A DNA stretch of 64,000 nucleotides from Listeria grandensis FSL F6-0971. Lineage in GTDB: Bacteria; Bacillota; Bacilli; Lactobacillales; Listeriaceae. The stretch covers positions 1 to 64,000 of the forward strand of contig NZ_AODD01000011.1 in the NCBI RefSeq assembly GCF_000525835.1, read 5' to 3'. The notes beneath the pieces are model-generated. The model made no database searches. It saw nothing but the letters and a program-made list of their open reading frames with translations, and was not told the DNA's origin. Both the position numbers and the translations under genes were made by a program. Shown piece by piece: positions 17,812-27,119 of the stretch. Numbering within the stretch: position 1 is the first letter of the stretch; each line of letters opens with the position of its first letter.

Positions 17812-18648
17812 ATGGCAATTTTGACATGTGATGGAGCAAATTTATTTTATGAGATATCTGGACAAGGACCTACTTTAATTTTAATCCCTGGTGCTAATGG
17901 GACTGGCGACATTTTTAAGCCGGCTAGCATGTTCCTGAAAGAGCATTTTAATGTCATTACTTACGATCGTCGCGGTTTTGGTCAAAGCACATTAACAGAA
18001 GATATGCCACAGGAAGCAGCTGATACCCACAGTACATACCGCTTGAAGACAGATGCCGCTGATGTTGCAGCATTAGCACAAGCCGTAAGTGGTGAGGAAC
18101 AAGTATTCATTATGGGCTCCTCGTCAGGTTCTATTGTAGCTATGGAAACATTGCAGGATTTCCCCGAGATTGTGAAGCAAATAGCCTTCCATGAATCACC
18201 TATCAATACACTTTTACCAGCTGCAAAGAAATGGCAAGACATTAACGCTGAAATTACTACAACTGCTTTAACGGAAAACTTTGCTCTTGGTATGGAAAAA
18301 TTCGCGACAGCCATGCGCACTGTAGAATTAGACAAAAAAATGATGGCACGACCTGGCGTTGATTTAAGCGATATGGATAACCCAGAAGTGCAAGGTATAG
18401 ATTATTGGTTCCGTTATGAAATTCGCCAATATACGAGTCGTGAAATTGATTTTAATGCTTTCAAACAACACCGCGACAAAATTCGCTTATTGAATGGTAC
18501 CGATTCAAAAGGTTCGTTCCCTCAAGACGTCATGCACGTTATCAGTGATTATTTAGATTTACCTATTTACGATATACCAGGTGCACACTTGGGCTACATT
18601 CAGAAACCAGAAGGCTTTGCAACAACACTAATGGCACTTTTCCGTTAA
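17812..18648 (+). CDS. alpha/beta-hydrolase fold protein
   Basis: A 278-residue hydrolase. The oxyanion region is LILIPGANGTGD, the strand-turn NVITYDRRGFGQST is typical, the nucleophile elbow is GSSSGS (G-x-S-x-G) in VFIMGSSSGSIVAME, and a late His in DIPGAHLGYI completes a probable triad. The reaction is ester, lactone or C-C bond hydrolysis; the substrate is unknown. AAAGGAG precedes the ATG by a few bases. It is first in a two-gene operon with an amidohydrolase, under the divergent TetR regulator, which suggests breakdown of an aromatic or ring compound or detoxification. Confidence 0.88.
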   Translation: MAILTCDGANLFYEISGQGPTLILIPGANGTGDIFKPASMFLKEHFNVITYDRRGFGQSTLTEDMPQEAADTHSTYRLKTDAADVAALAQAVSGEEQVFIMGSSSGSIVAMETLQDFPEIVKQIAFHESPINTLLPAAKKWQDINAEITTTALTENFALGMEKFATAMRTVELDKKMMARPGVDLSDMDNPEVQGIDYWFRYEIRQYTSREIDFNAFKQHRDKIRLLNGTDSKGSFPQDVMHVISDYLDLPIYDIPGAHLGYIQKPEGFATTLMALFR

Positions 18649-18663
18649 AAGGAGGTTGAAAAT

Positions 18664-19608
18664 ATGACTTACAAAAAAATAGATTTACATGCGCATTATC
18701 TTTCCCCTGGTTACAAACAATTTCTGTATGATTATTTTGACGACATGGGTGATGGTGTAAAGACGCCAGCATATGAAATGGAGACAACGCTCGATATTAT
18801 GGCACAAACTAATATTGATTATTCCGTTATTTCAATTTCTTCTCCCCACCCTAATACCGGTGAAAAAGAAAGTACGATTGCATTGATTCATGAAGTGAAC
18901 AGCTACGGCGCGCTTCAACAAGCAACCTACCCAGAAAGAATAGGCTTCTTTGCATCGTTGCCTATTCCATACATTCAAGCAAGCTTAGAAACCATTGATA
19001 CGGCGTTAGATGAGCAACATGCCATTGGCTTTACACTTCCGACAAACGCTCATGGTGTCTATCTTGGCGACGCTAGATTAGATGCGATTATGGCTCGATT
19101 GAATGAGCGGGCGGCCATCGTTGCTATTCACCCTAACGAACCGTGGGCACATGACAAAAATGTTGCTGGAGAGATTCCAACACCGATTATGGAGTTCTTC
19201 TTTGATACAACACGCACAGTAATGAATATGCTTCAAAATGAAATCTTCACTCGTTACCCAGATATTCGATTCATTATTCCGCATGGTGGCGCTGTTCTCT
19301 CACTACTTGTTGAACGTGTTGGTTTAGCACAAGCGCTGAATCCTGCATTGACAGACGCGCAAGTTAACCTTAAGGGTGTTATGAAAAATTTATATTTTGA
19401 TGTGGCAGGATTTGTATTGCCGCAACAATTGCCGGCATTGATGGATTTTGTAGATGCTGAAAAACTTATTTATGCGTCTGATACGCCTTACACACCAACG
19501 CCTGCGGTATTGCACTTGGCTAGCGTGTTGGAGGAAAGTGATTTGTATTCTGTGGAGTTTAAGCAGAAATTGTTTTTTGAGAACGCGCAGAAACTTTTAG
19601 GGCGTTGA
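18664..19608 (+). CDS. amidohydrolase family protein (ACMSD-like)
   Basis: A 314-residue TIM-barrel metal enzyme of the amidohydrolase_2 group. The metal-binding HxH appears at the N-terminus (KIDLHAHYLSP), later ligands in VAIHPNEPWAH and FIIPHGGAVL, and the final aspartate in YASDTPYTPTP. Relatives include aminocarboxymuconate-semialdehyde decarboxylase and resorcylate decarboxylases, which act on ring-derived carboxylates. The gene follows the hydrolase by 15 bases with AAAGGAGG before the ATG. Together they look like a small catabolic or detoxifying pathway induced through the TetR protein. Confidence 0.87.
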   Translation: MTYKKIDLHAHYLSPGYKQFLYDYFDDMGDGVKTPAYEMETTLDIMAQTNIDYSVISISSPHPNTGEKESTIALIHEVNSYGALQQATYPERIGFFASLPIPYIQASLETIDTALDEQHAIGFTLPTNAHGVYLGDARLDAIMARLNERAAIVAIHPNEPWAHDKNVAGEIPTPIMEFFFDTTRTVMNMLQNEIFTRYPDIRFIIPHGGAVLSLLVERVGLAQALNPALTDAQVNLKGVMKNLYFDVAGFVLPQQLPALMDFVDAEKLIYASDTPYTPTPAVLHLASVLEESDLYSVEFKQKLFFENAQKLLGR

Positions 19609-19630
19609 TTGAATTATTATAAATTAAAAA

Positions 19631-19664
19631 GGAGCGAGGCAATGTTTTTAAATTGCTTTGCTCC
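19631..19664 (+). terminator. terminator of the hydrolase/amidohydrolase operon
   Basis: GGAGCGAGGCAAT pairs with ATTGCTTTGCTCC (two G-T pairs) around an 8-base loop, followed by TCTTT. It lies 22 bases after the stop codon. Confidence 0.75.
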
Positions 19665-19777
19665 TCTTTACCGTCTATATTTGCGATATGGTGCTAAACG
19701 CTGCACTTTCTTACACCATTTGTAGCACTCCAACAGATTTCTCATCCTCGTCTATTTGAAGAGAAAAATAACTCGAT

Positions 19778-21085
19778 TTATATGAATCCTCCATCCAAAT
19801 CAATATTTCCTGCCATTAACTCCGCTTGATTTACTACTACCTTCACTGCATCTTCTTGAATATCAGGCGGATAACCATATTTCCGAAGTAACCGTTTAAC
19901 CACTTTTCTCATTTGTGCTCTCGCGGATTCTTTTAAATTCCAGTCAATGCTCATATTGGCCTTGATAGCCTTTGTGAGCTCATGTGCGATTAATTTAAGC
20001 GTGTCATCACCTAGAACCTCTTTTGCCGTATTATGGTCTGTTAGAGCATCATAGAAAGCTGTTTCTTCCAATGACAAACCAACTTCTCCTCGTTGTTGCG
20101 CTTGATTCATCTCTTTCGCAAGCTCAATCAACTCTTCAATAACCTTCGCTGTCTCGATTGAGCGCCGATTATACTTTTCAATGGCTACTTCAAGCAGTTC
20201 TGAGAATTTTCTTGCTTGTACAATATTCGTCCTCTTGATAGCTTTTACTTTGCCTTCTAATAATCGGTCTAACAAAGCAATTGCAACGTTTTTCTCTGGC
20301 AAAATTCGAACTTCTTCTAAAAATTCAGGCGAAAGTATCGATAAATCTGGTTTTTCTACACCCAGCGTTTGGTAAATATCCACAACTTCCTCAGAAATTA
20401 CCGATTTTGAAACTAATTGCTTCAATTCAGCATCCACTTGTCTACTTGATTTTCTAGTACCCGCGACATTTATCGACTCAAGTGATTTTTTTACAGCTTT
20501 AAAAAAACCTACTTCCGCATTAATTCTCCTTGCTTCTGCTTCCGTTGCACATAGCGAAAAAGTTCGTGCTAATTCTTGAACGGTATCTCTAAATCTCTTC
20601 GTCTCTTCCTTGCCTTTACCCAATATAAAATCCATTGCTTGAATCCTCGTAACTTCCCGAACCGCAGCCTTGCTAGAGTTAAATCGAGAATAATTATGAC
20701 CATGCAACATCTCGGTTATTAGTGTATATTTCTCCAACAACAGATTGACAACTGCATTTGTATCAATACCTGCTTGCTGCCTATCACTTGGTGTATACTC
20801 CTTCATCGCCTCTTTTAAATTATCAGCAATCCCAATGTAGTCAACCACAAGCCCACCAGTCTTATCCTTAAATACTCGGTTTACTCGCGCAATCGCTTGC
20901 ATTAAATTATGACTTTCCATCGTTTTATCAATATACATCGTGTTCATACTTGGAACATCAAATCCAGTCAACCACATATCTACAACTATAACAATCTGTA
21001 GAGGATCCAGCTCATCTTTCATCCTATTAGCTAGCTTTTCACGCTTTGATTTTGTTCCGACAAAAGGCTGCCACTCATTAAACGC
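19778..21085 (-). pseudogene. hsdR: type I restriction enzyme HsdR, C-terminal remnant
   Basis: An open frame of about 430 codons whose coding similarity starts near 21085 with FNEWQPFVGTKSKREKLANR. It contains the end of the helicase core (IVIVVDMWLTGFDVP and NLMQAIARVNRVFKDK) and the helical C-terminal domain of HsdR. Normal HsdR has about 1000 residues, so the N-terminal nuclease and most of the motor are missing. An in-frame stop precedes the break and no hsdM or hsdS is nearby. The internal ATG at 21022 could be read as a start but lacks the catalytic parts. This is a dead restriction remnant. Confidence 0.9.
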
Positions 21086-21672
21086 CTATCTATATATTCC
21101 GCATTTCCTTCAACAAGAATGGTATCTCAATAAAAAGACAGATTGTTGGATTAGTGGAACCGCATCGTTTTACGCCAATTTAGCCGGTATATTAAAATAT
21201 CTCAGCACATCAACAACAGGAATCTTCATAATACCAACTCCAAAAGGCATAAACCTGGAGTCACCACTAATTTCAACACCAGAAGATTGGGAATCGACGA
21301 ACATCATCATTAAGCATCGCAAACAACAAGTCAGTTTTAAAGAATTAAGAGAGCTGCTAAACCAAGTCAAGTATATCAAGCCTGAATCATTTCGCCTGAA
21401 CTATACTTTAGAACCCGAAAAAGTCTTTTACGACAAATACTACTATAAAGATGCAACACTAAAATTAGATATAGATCGCGTAAATAATTATCTTTTACTC
21501 AGCGGAAGTTCTACCGTCTACACCGATTTATACAATGATATGATTTTCTTTTTTATCAAACACCGATGACAGTGAGTATGAAGAATCGTTGCCGCACTCT
21601 CACTTAGATTTATTCCTTGCAAACAAGATTAATTCGGATATTGGGCTAACTTTTAGTTTTTTTAAGAAATGA
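21086..21672 (+). pseudogene. 5'-truncated and frameshifted gene of unknown function
   Basis: A plus-strand coding remnant that begins exactly where the hsdR remnant breaks. It reads FLQQEWYLNKKTDCWISGTA and onward without a start codon or ribosome site. Removing one T from the TTTTTT run at 21549-21554 extends it from DMIFF through LSNTDDSEYEE to LTFSFFKK and a stop at 21672. The protein is polar and soluble and I do not recognise it. Position next to the immunity genes suggests a piece of a toxin-immunity module, but this is a guess. Confidence 0.55.
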
Positions 21673-21677
21673 TGTCT

Positions 21678-22175
21678 CTACTTTTCCCTTCCATATTCAA
21701 CGCACGCCTCAGCCAAATATTCGATCCATCTTAATTCAAGATTATCCTCTCCAAAACCTGTTTCTCCCTCAGAACCTGGCATATATCGAACAATTGTCGC
21801 GATCTTCTCTGGATAATCAAAATCCGCGTATATTTCTTCTACCATTCCCAATGGATCTTCAAATTCCTGTCTTGTATCAAACAACCATTGCATTATGATG
21901 AATAGCAGCTTTTCTTTCAATTCGTCTTCATGAACGCATTCGCTACTCGCCAATTCCTCAATAAAAGGAAAAACCGATTCCCCTTTGAGCAAAAAGCTGA
22001 TTTCTAAAACCTTATCAAATGTTACTTTTCCGTCCTCTACCTCCGATATTGCATATTCAATTGCAACACTTTCATCAAAGAAGCCATTTTTAATACCGAA
22101 ATGAATAAAACTCCAATCTAAAACTACCAATTTCACAGCAAAATCATACTGTATTTTTATGTCGAATGAATTCAT
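21678..22175 (-). CDS. putative immunity protein (DUF2247-like)
   Basis: A 165-residue acidic soluble protein. LDWSFIHFGIKNGFFDESVA near the N-terminus resembles DUF2247-type proteins, a group met in polymorphic-toxin loci as immunity proteins. It is the last of a row of minus-strand genes downstream of the Rhs toxin and follows the previous gene by 18 bases. No toxin tip adjoins it, so it may protect against toxins of other strains. Confidence 0.6.
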   Translation of the reverse strand: MNSFDIKIQYDFAVKLVVLDWSFIHFGIKNGFFDESVAIEYAISEVEDGKVTFDKVLEISFLLKGESVFPFIEELASSECVHEDELKEKLLFIIMQWLFDTRQEFEDPLGMVEEIYADFDYPEKIATIVRYMPGSEGETGFGEDNLELRWIEYLAEACVEYGREK

Positions 22176-22193
22176 TTATGCTCACCTCAAATT

Positions 22194-22739
22194 TTAATCA
22201 GGCAGGATTTCTAACACATCTCTAAATAAAATATCACCTTGCGTCACATCCGGCCCAAATATAGTCACACCTTCCGCAAAATTCACGCCTTCAATTCTTC
22301 TTTCAGAGTCTCTCCAGAACATTCGCGTATAGCCAATCTCCTCAAAACATTGCTTGATTATTTCCTCAAAGTCAAACTGTGTAAAGCTAAAAGTCTCCTC
22401 AGCGTCCCCGATTAACACCGGAGCAATCTTTTCGGGGTCTCTATTCAATACTTTAAATCTATGATCTAATCCGTAGATATTGGCTAGTTTAGAAATGGTT
22501 AGAATAGACGTATACTCAATCTTAAAGCCATCTTCTTTATATTGTCCCATGGTAAAGTACCACTGATCTGATGGATTTTCATAGTCTGTCATGCATTTCA
22601 CTTCAACATTATTTGACTCGCAAAAACTAACTACATTTACTGGTAACTCTATTTTTTCTGATGACTTTCTTATATATAAATCTGCATTTTCACCATTGTA
22701 ATACGTATCAATGATATTTCTCACTTGCTCATCTAACAT
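22194..22739 (-). CDS. putative immunity protein, paralogue of the 23048-23596 product
   Basis: A 181-residue acidic protein. It shares layout and short blocks with the product of 23048-23596: a start MLDEQVRNIIDTYYN versus METINRIY-type, a central YTSILTISKLANIY versus YSTMIDVSKIIPIF, then APVLIGDAEETFSFTQ versus GPVLDGFGGQSYTMSQ, and a late FGPDVTQGDILFRDVLEI versus FGPQFTVRTCLFHDILDI. The two clearly arose by duplication. Family unknown; position among toxin remnants suggests immunity. Confidence 0.65.
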   Translation of the reverse strand: MLDEQVRNIIDTYYNGENADLYIRKSSEKIELPVNVVSFCESNNVEVKCMTDYENPSDQWYFTMGQYKEDGFKIEYTSILTISKLANIYGLDHRFKVLNRDPEKIAPVLIGDAEETFSFTQFDFEEIIKQCFEEIGYTRMFWRDSERRIEGVNFAEGVTIFGPDVTQGDILFRDVLEILPD

Positions 22740-22777
22740 GTATATCAGTCCTCTTCTTCGCAGTTTCCTTTATCCAT

Positions 22778-23002
22778 CTATAATGATATCTCTACATACA
22801 ACCCCATCGCTTCAATTTGCGGAATTATCTCTTCTATCGAGTACAGACAATGGACATCCATCAGATAATCATAACCAATAAAAATTTCTAACTGTTCTTC
22901 ATAAAACACATTAGCACCAATATTTTCGCGTAACAATAACCTACACAATTCTCCTGTTTGTTCTTTGTTTACACTAGCGCAATCTTCTATATTTTGATAC
23001 AA
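22778..23002 (-). CDS. small acidic protein, possible immunity remnant
   Basis: A 74-residue frame with only a TTG start (23002) and an in-frame stop a few codons upstream, without a good ribosome site. It may be the 3' part of a longer immunity gene. The sequence is acidic (EEQLEIFIGYDYLMDVHCLY) and soluble. It sits between two paralogous immunity genes. Unrecognised family. Confidence 0.4.
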   Translation of the reverse strand: MYQNIEDCASVNKEQTGELCRLLLRENIGANVFYEEQLEIFIGYDYLMDVHCLYSIEEIIPQIEAMGLYVEISL

Positions 23003-23047
23003 GGATATTAACTCTTATGCATATAAATATCGATACTCCACATAAGA

Positions 23048-23596
23048 TTAATCATAAAGCTCACAAATATCTAGAATATCATGAAACAAACAAGTTCGGA
23101 CTGTAAATTGAGGCCCAAATAGCCAAACATCTTCTGGCATTTTTATATCTGGAATCGCAATATCCATTTCTGTATATGAAACCTCAGAATAGCCTTGCTT
23201 CTCCAAAAATGTAACGATTTTATCATATATATCAGCTTGACTCATTGTATAAGACTGTCCACCAAATCCATCTAACACAGGTCCCATACGATTTTCATCA
23301 ATATTCTCTACCTCAAATTCATGCTGAACATAAAAAATAGGAATAATCTTTGAAACATCAATCATCGTACTGTAGGAAACCTTCATTTCACCCTTCTCAA
23401 ATTCTGGGTAGTCAATAGTGATTCTGATTGAAGGCCCTACCTCAACATCTTGAATCATAACTTTAAATCCTTTATGCTCGATTAAACGAACTAAATCGTC
23501 TGTAATAATTAATTCAGCTTCACATTTCTGCTTAAAGAAATCATAATCTTTATTGTGATAAATTCTATTTATTGTTTCCAAGACTAACCCTTCCAT
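23048..23596 (-). CDS. putative immunity protein
   Basis: A 182-residue acidic soluble protein, paralogue of the 22194-22739 product (shared blocks around YSTMIDVSK, GPVL.G and the C-terminal LFHDILDI). It lies directly downstream of a decayed Rhs toxin-linker remnant (23640-23742), which is where an immunity gene of a lost toxin tip is expected. The start at 23596 has GAGAGGGGGA upstream. No enzymatic motif seen. Confidence 0.65.
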   Translation of the reverse strand: MEGLVLETINRIYHNKDYDFFKQKCEAELIITDDLVRLIEHKGFKVMIQDVEVGPSIRITIDYPEFEKGEMKVSYSTMIDVSKIIPIFYVQHEFEVENIDENRMGPVLDGFGGQSYTMSQADIYDKIVTFLEKQGYSEVSYTEMDIAIPDIKMPEDVWLFGPQFTVRTCLFHDILDICELYD

Positions 23597-23639
23597 TCGT
23601 AAAATCCCCCTCTCACCTCAATCAAATTTAAAATATTGA

Positions 23640-23742
23640 ATTTCTCTGCGTACTTATGCTTGCTTTGTTCAGTTTGACTTTTAGGACGACTTTGGCTCGT
23701 GCGATTTTGCTGACAGTGGAGGCTGCTTTGATTTTTGATTAG
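23640..23742 (-). pseudogene. decayed Rhs lysine-rich linker remnant
   Basis: This stretch is a degraded copy of 26230-26335, which encodes the end of the lysine-rich Rhs linker (KIARAKAKVV then KLNKASKKYAEKK). Fragments AAAATCGCACGAGCCAAAG and CTGAACAAAGCAAGCA are still readable on the minus strand, but the frame is broken. It marks a former third displaced toxin module. Confidence 0.7.
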
Positions 23743-23787
23743 ATAAAAACCTAAATACTACTTTATTAATTCAAATATTTTTATGTA

Positions 23788-23817
23788 GCCAAGAGAAATT
23801 TATAAATTTCTCTTGGC
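23788..23817 (-). terminator. perfect palindromic hairpin after an immunity gene
   Basis: GCCAAGAGAAATTTA is followed directly by its exact complement TAAATTTCTCTTGGC. On the minus strand it lies 38 bases past the 23855-24208 gene and is followed by an AT-rich tract. Likely a terminator. Confidence 0.6.
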
Positions 23818-23854
23818 AGCCTTTCAATAAATTCTTCATAAAATGTCCTATATA

Positions 23855-24208
23855 CTATCGAATTTTCATTTGCAAAAGAAATCCTTTATTGTCTGGTGTG
23901 GCCGATAATAAATACATCCTAACTTCGGTATTACTTTTCTCTTGCACATAAAAAGTTGCTGACCTGTACTCAATGAATTGAACCAAGAGATGAAACATAC
24001 TATGCGCTGATTGAAAATCGAAGTTCTTCATTTCCACATCTAATGAAAAATAATTGTTTATCACTTTATCTTCTTTCTCGAATTTTAAATCAAAGTTGGA
24101 TATACTAGCTTCCTGATAGTCAAAAAAAGAATTTATTTCTGACCATATACCAACCTCATATTCACAATTAATTGATCTTGCCAGTTTAAATAAATCATTC
24201 TTATCCAT
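23855..24208 (-). CDS. putative immunity protein of displaced toxin module 1
   Basis: A 117-residue soluble protein starting MDKNDLFKLARSINCEYEVG. It follows the 24226-24882 toxin tip by 17 bases on the same strand, the usual place for the cognate immunity gene. Family not recognised. The DNA is AT-rich, as for other tips. Confidence 0.62.
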   Translation of the reverse strand: MDKNDLFKLARSINCEYEVGIWSEINSFFDYQEASISNFDLKFEKEDKVINNYFSLDVEMKNFDFQSAHSMFHLLVQFIEYRSATFYVQEKSNTEVRMYLLSATPDNKGFLLQMKIR

Positions 24209-24225
24209 ACATAAATACCTCCCTA

Positions 24226-24882
24226 TTATTTCTTTGGAATATAAGTCCCTCCTGGTAATGGTGAGTGAACTGAAATAATACCACCTGACTCATTCGTAAC
24301 CACTTTATTTCCCCGAGCATCCGTGTATTCCCAAGTCTTGCGTCCTAAATCATCCACCTTAGATTTCCTAGTCTTCATATTATTATCAATAATAGAATCT
24401 ATTGTATCCTTAGAAAAATCTCTTTCATTAGCCCTCTCAGCACCATGTTCTGAGAATGACCTACCTCTCGATGTTTTATCTCCTGTTTTTATTAATTCGG
24501 GGGTGTTGCTGTCTTTACCAGATTTAATATTAGAAATCAAATCACTCGCATCTTTAATGATGTTTTGTGTGCCGTTTTTTGCTACGACTCCGCTACTTGT
24601 CGCAATAGCTACACCCGCCAAGTTTGCCGGGACACCTGCTATTGCTCCAACTCCTGTGCCATCCAGAACTAGCCCGCCACCTGCAAGTGCACCACCGCCT
24701 GCCATTCCTAGTCCACCAACAACTATACTGCCAATGTCACTTAGGATTTTTCCGATGTGATAGAGGTTGTTGTCGCCATACGCTTCATCATTTTTATTGA
24801 GCGTACCAACCATGCCAAATGTGCCATTGTTGGCGAGTCCATCTACAAAGCCTGCGCCTAGAGCGAAGGTCCCACGAAACTT
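24226..24882 (-). pseudogene. displaced Rhs toxin tip 1 (pretoxin linker plus RNase-like toxin domain), no start
   Basis: The coding sequence starts abruptly near 24882 (GTFALGAGFVDGLANNGTFG) right after an in-frame stop. Residues up to ASDLISNIKSG are nearly the same as in displaced tip 2 and form a glycine-rich hydrophobic pretoxin linker. The C-terminal domain then differs: RSFSEHGAERANERDFS, IDSIIDNN and RKTWEYTDARGNKVVTNESG. The SEH-A-R-ER pattern with a late TNESG motif resembles small RNase toxins of the DUF4258/BECR type; that is a similarity by eye. An internal ATG at 24813 has no ribosome site. The module is silent unless recombined onto the full Rhs gene. Confidence 0.75.
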
Positions 24883-24911
24883 CGGTTAATTTCTCATTGA
24901 ATCATTATGTA

Positions 24912-24935
24912 ACCGAGAAAAAAATATTTCTCGGT
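24912..24935 (-). terminator. hairpin after the immunity gene of module 2
   Basis: ACCGAGAAA pairs perfectly with TTTCTCGGT around a six-base loop, ten bases past the stop of 24945-25514. The U tract is weak. Confidence 0.5.
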
Positions 24936-24944
24936 ATTGATGTA

Positions 24945-25514
24945 TCAATCATTCATATCGATAATCTTGATTATTTCTTTACATTTGTTTAACCATTGAA
25001 TTGCATTGTCTCTTTCTATTTTAGTTTTATATATAATCTTGTATTCTTTTACAAATTGTGAATAGCTACTAAAGTTATCCTTACTTTTTGCTTCACTAAA
25101 ATGCCATTTATAAACTGGTGTCACTTGAAGATATATTTCTCCGTTTTTATTGTACAGCCACGTTTCATAGTAGTTAGAACTCCAGACATTGTATTTTGTA
25201 CCTATCCAATTCCCTTCTTCATAAACTAGTCCATCATCTAAATCTTGGTAGCTATCATTACTCAACTTGCCAATCTCTAATTCTGGTAAAGAATCTGGCA
25301 TACCAAGCTTATTATCTATTACTTTCTCAAGAAGATTATTCAGAGCAACTATAGCCTCAATGATGAAATCGTCACTATACAGTTTATAGGTATCTTGCAG
25401 AACGTTTAACAGTATTTCTATTTCATCATATCTGCGAATATCCACTTCTCTACTAGGCATGCACAATTCTATCCGATCCTGATTATTCACCATAAAAACC
25501 AATTTATTTATCAT
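24945..25514 (-). CDS. putative immunity protein of displaced toxin module 2
   Basis: A 189-residue soluble protein. Its ATG at 25514 overlaps the last codons of toxin tip 2 by 11 bases, which implies translational coupling and identifies it as the cognate immunity gene. Aromatic-rich central part (WIGTKYNVWSSNYYETWLYN). No known family recognised. Confidence 0.7.
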   Translation of the reverse strand: MINKLVFMVNNQDRIELCMPSREVDIRRYDEIEILLNVLQDTYKLYSDDFIIEAIVALNNLLEKVIDNKLGMPDSLPELEIGKLSNDSYQDLDDGLVYEEGNWIGTKYNVWSSNYYETWLYNKNGEIYLQVTPVYKWHFSEAKSKDNFSSYSQFVKEYKIIYKTKIERDNAIQWLNKCKEIIKIIDMND

Positions 25515-26932
25515 TGATAATCTTTCCTTTCTTATTAATTAGCCCAGCTTTCTGTAACGCTGATCTCATTTTTGGAGTTAGTTCATCTATTGACCTTACA
25601 TGCCCATGAAACACACCCTTAGTTGTTTCATCAAGAACAACAATCTCACCCTTACTAACCCCTATCCTTCTTGTTGTGGTTCCCTCAGAAACAGAGACAG
25701 AGTTATCTAAAGCCTGTTGACCTTCTGTAGGAGCTTTGTTTTTCTTTCCATTATCAGCCTTCCCGTGATATGGTGCATTTTCAAATTTTCCGTTTGCACC
25801 AGACTTAACTTCCTTGTTAGATCCACTTCTTATATTAGAAATCAAGTCACTCGCATCTTTTACGATGTTTTGTGTACCACTTGTAGCTACGGCTGCGCTT
25901 CCTGATGCGATTGCTACACCTGCAATGTTTGCTGGAACGCCTATCACAGCGCCTGCGCCGGTTGCATCCAGGCCTAAACCAACTCCAGCGATAGCTCCAC
26001 CGCCTGCCATTCCCACGCCACCAACAACAATACTGCCAATGTCACTTAGGATTTTTCCGATGTGATAGAGGTTATTGTCGCCATAGGCTTGATCATTTTT
26101 ATTGAGCGTGCCGACAATGCCAAATGTGCCATTGCTGGCGAGTCCATCTACGAAGCCTGCGCTTAGAGCGGAGGTTCCACTACATACGGATTTCCAATTT
26201 TTCTGTGCGCGTAGTTGATTCGCAATCTTCTTCTCTGCGTACTTTTTGCTTGCTTTGTTCAGTTTGGCTTTGAGTACGACTTTTGCTTTGGCTCGTGCGA
26301 TTTTGCGGACGATGGAAGCTACTTTTATTTTTGTTTTGGCTTTTGCTAGGAAGTTTAGCCCCGCTTTTTTGATGGTGGTGATTTTTTTTCTTCACACTGC
26401 GTTTGATTTTTTTGTATCTTTTTCTGTACGACTTTTTTTGGCTTTTTGATACACTTTTTTTCGCTGTTCTGTGAATCTGTTTGATGGATTTCGTGGCTGC
26501 TTTTTTGAATTTTTTCACCGCGCGTTTGACTTTCGTTGCTACTTTTTTCACGGCGCGTTTGATTTTTTTGTAGACTTTTTTTACTGCTTTTTTGATTTTC
26601 TTGATGGCTCGCTTGACCTTTTTCACCGTTTTCTTGATGGCTTTCGTGACTTTCTTTACGCCTTTTTTGATGCTATTGCCGAGTTTCTTCGCTGCTTTTT
26701 TGGCTTTGTTTTTGACTTTCTTCGCTTTTTTCTTGAGCCAATTCATAAAATGACCGCTCGGATCGGCATAGGAGTTCGGGTTGTTACCGCCATAAATGTA
26801 GCGGTTTTGACTCCTTGGGTCATCGAGGGCACCTCGGTACGTATCGGCTTGTAGGAAGCGACCGGTGTTGGTGTCGTAATTCCGTGCGCGTAGGTTTTGT
26901 GTGTCATTGGTGTCATGTATTTGAGCGCTGTA
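25504..26932 (-). pseudogene. displaced Rhs C-terminal module 2 (core end, lysine-rich linker, pretoxin, toxin tip), frameshifted
   Basis: Similarity to the full Rhs gene begins near 26932 with IHDTNDTQNLRARNYDTNTG and runs through IYGGNNPNSYADPSGHFMNW into a lysine-rich region. An extra T in the eight-T run at 26382-26389 breaks the frame; removing it continues through KKAGLNFLAKAKTKIKVAS and YAEKKIANQLRAQKNWKS to SALSAGFVDGLASNGTFG and the tip. The tip ends with APYHGKADNGKKNKAPTEGQ and KGVFHGHVRSIDELTPKM; HGHVR may contribute active-site residues but I cannot name the family. No start codon or shell is attached, so it is a stored cassette. Its immunity gene overlaps the 3' end. Confidence 0.8.
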
Positions 26933-27054
26933 AACAATTTACTTTGTTCTTAGAACGGGTTGCGATGCGATAACTCAATATATCAACCTTGCCCTTTAAC
27001 CCCTATCCATACTTTCTAATTGTACTGTTTTCTAACATATTTTTGTATGTATCT

Positions 27055-27073
27055 GAGAGAGAAAATCTCTCTC
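27055..27073 (-). terminator. short hairpin after the first immunity gene
   Basis: GAGAGAG pairs with CTCTCTC around AAAAT, 47 bases past the stop of 27120-27764. Weak as a terminator, but in the same place as the hairpins behind the other modules. Confidence 0.4.
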
Positions 27074-27119
27074 GATCTAGCGAATCATCTTAGTTATAGT
27101 TAAACTAAACTCTTCTACC

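Noticed and set aside
19778-21022. A functional 414-residue protein starting at 21022
   Set aside because: The HsdR similarity continues upstream of this ATG and is cut, so the ATG is internal to a remnant.
26246-26937. Phe-rich plus-strand frames opposite the lysine-rich Rhs linker
   Set aside because: Antisense of AAA/AAG codons gives TTT/CTT; no ribosome site, no homology.
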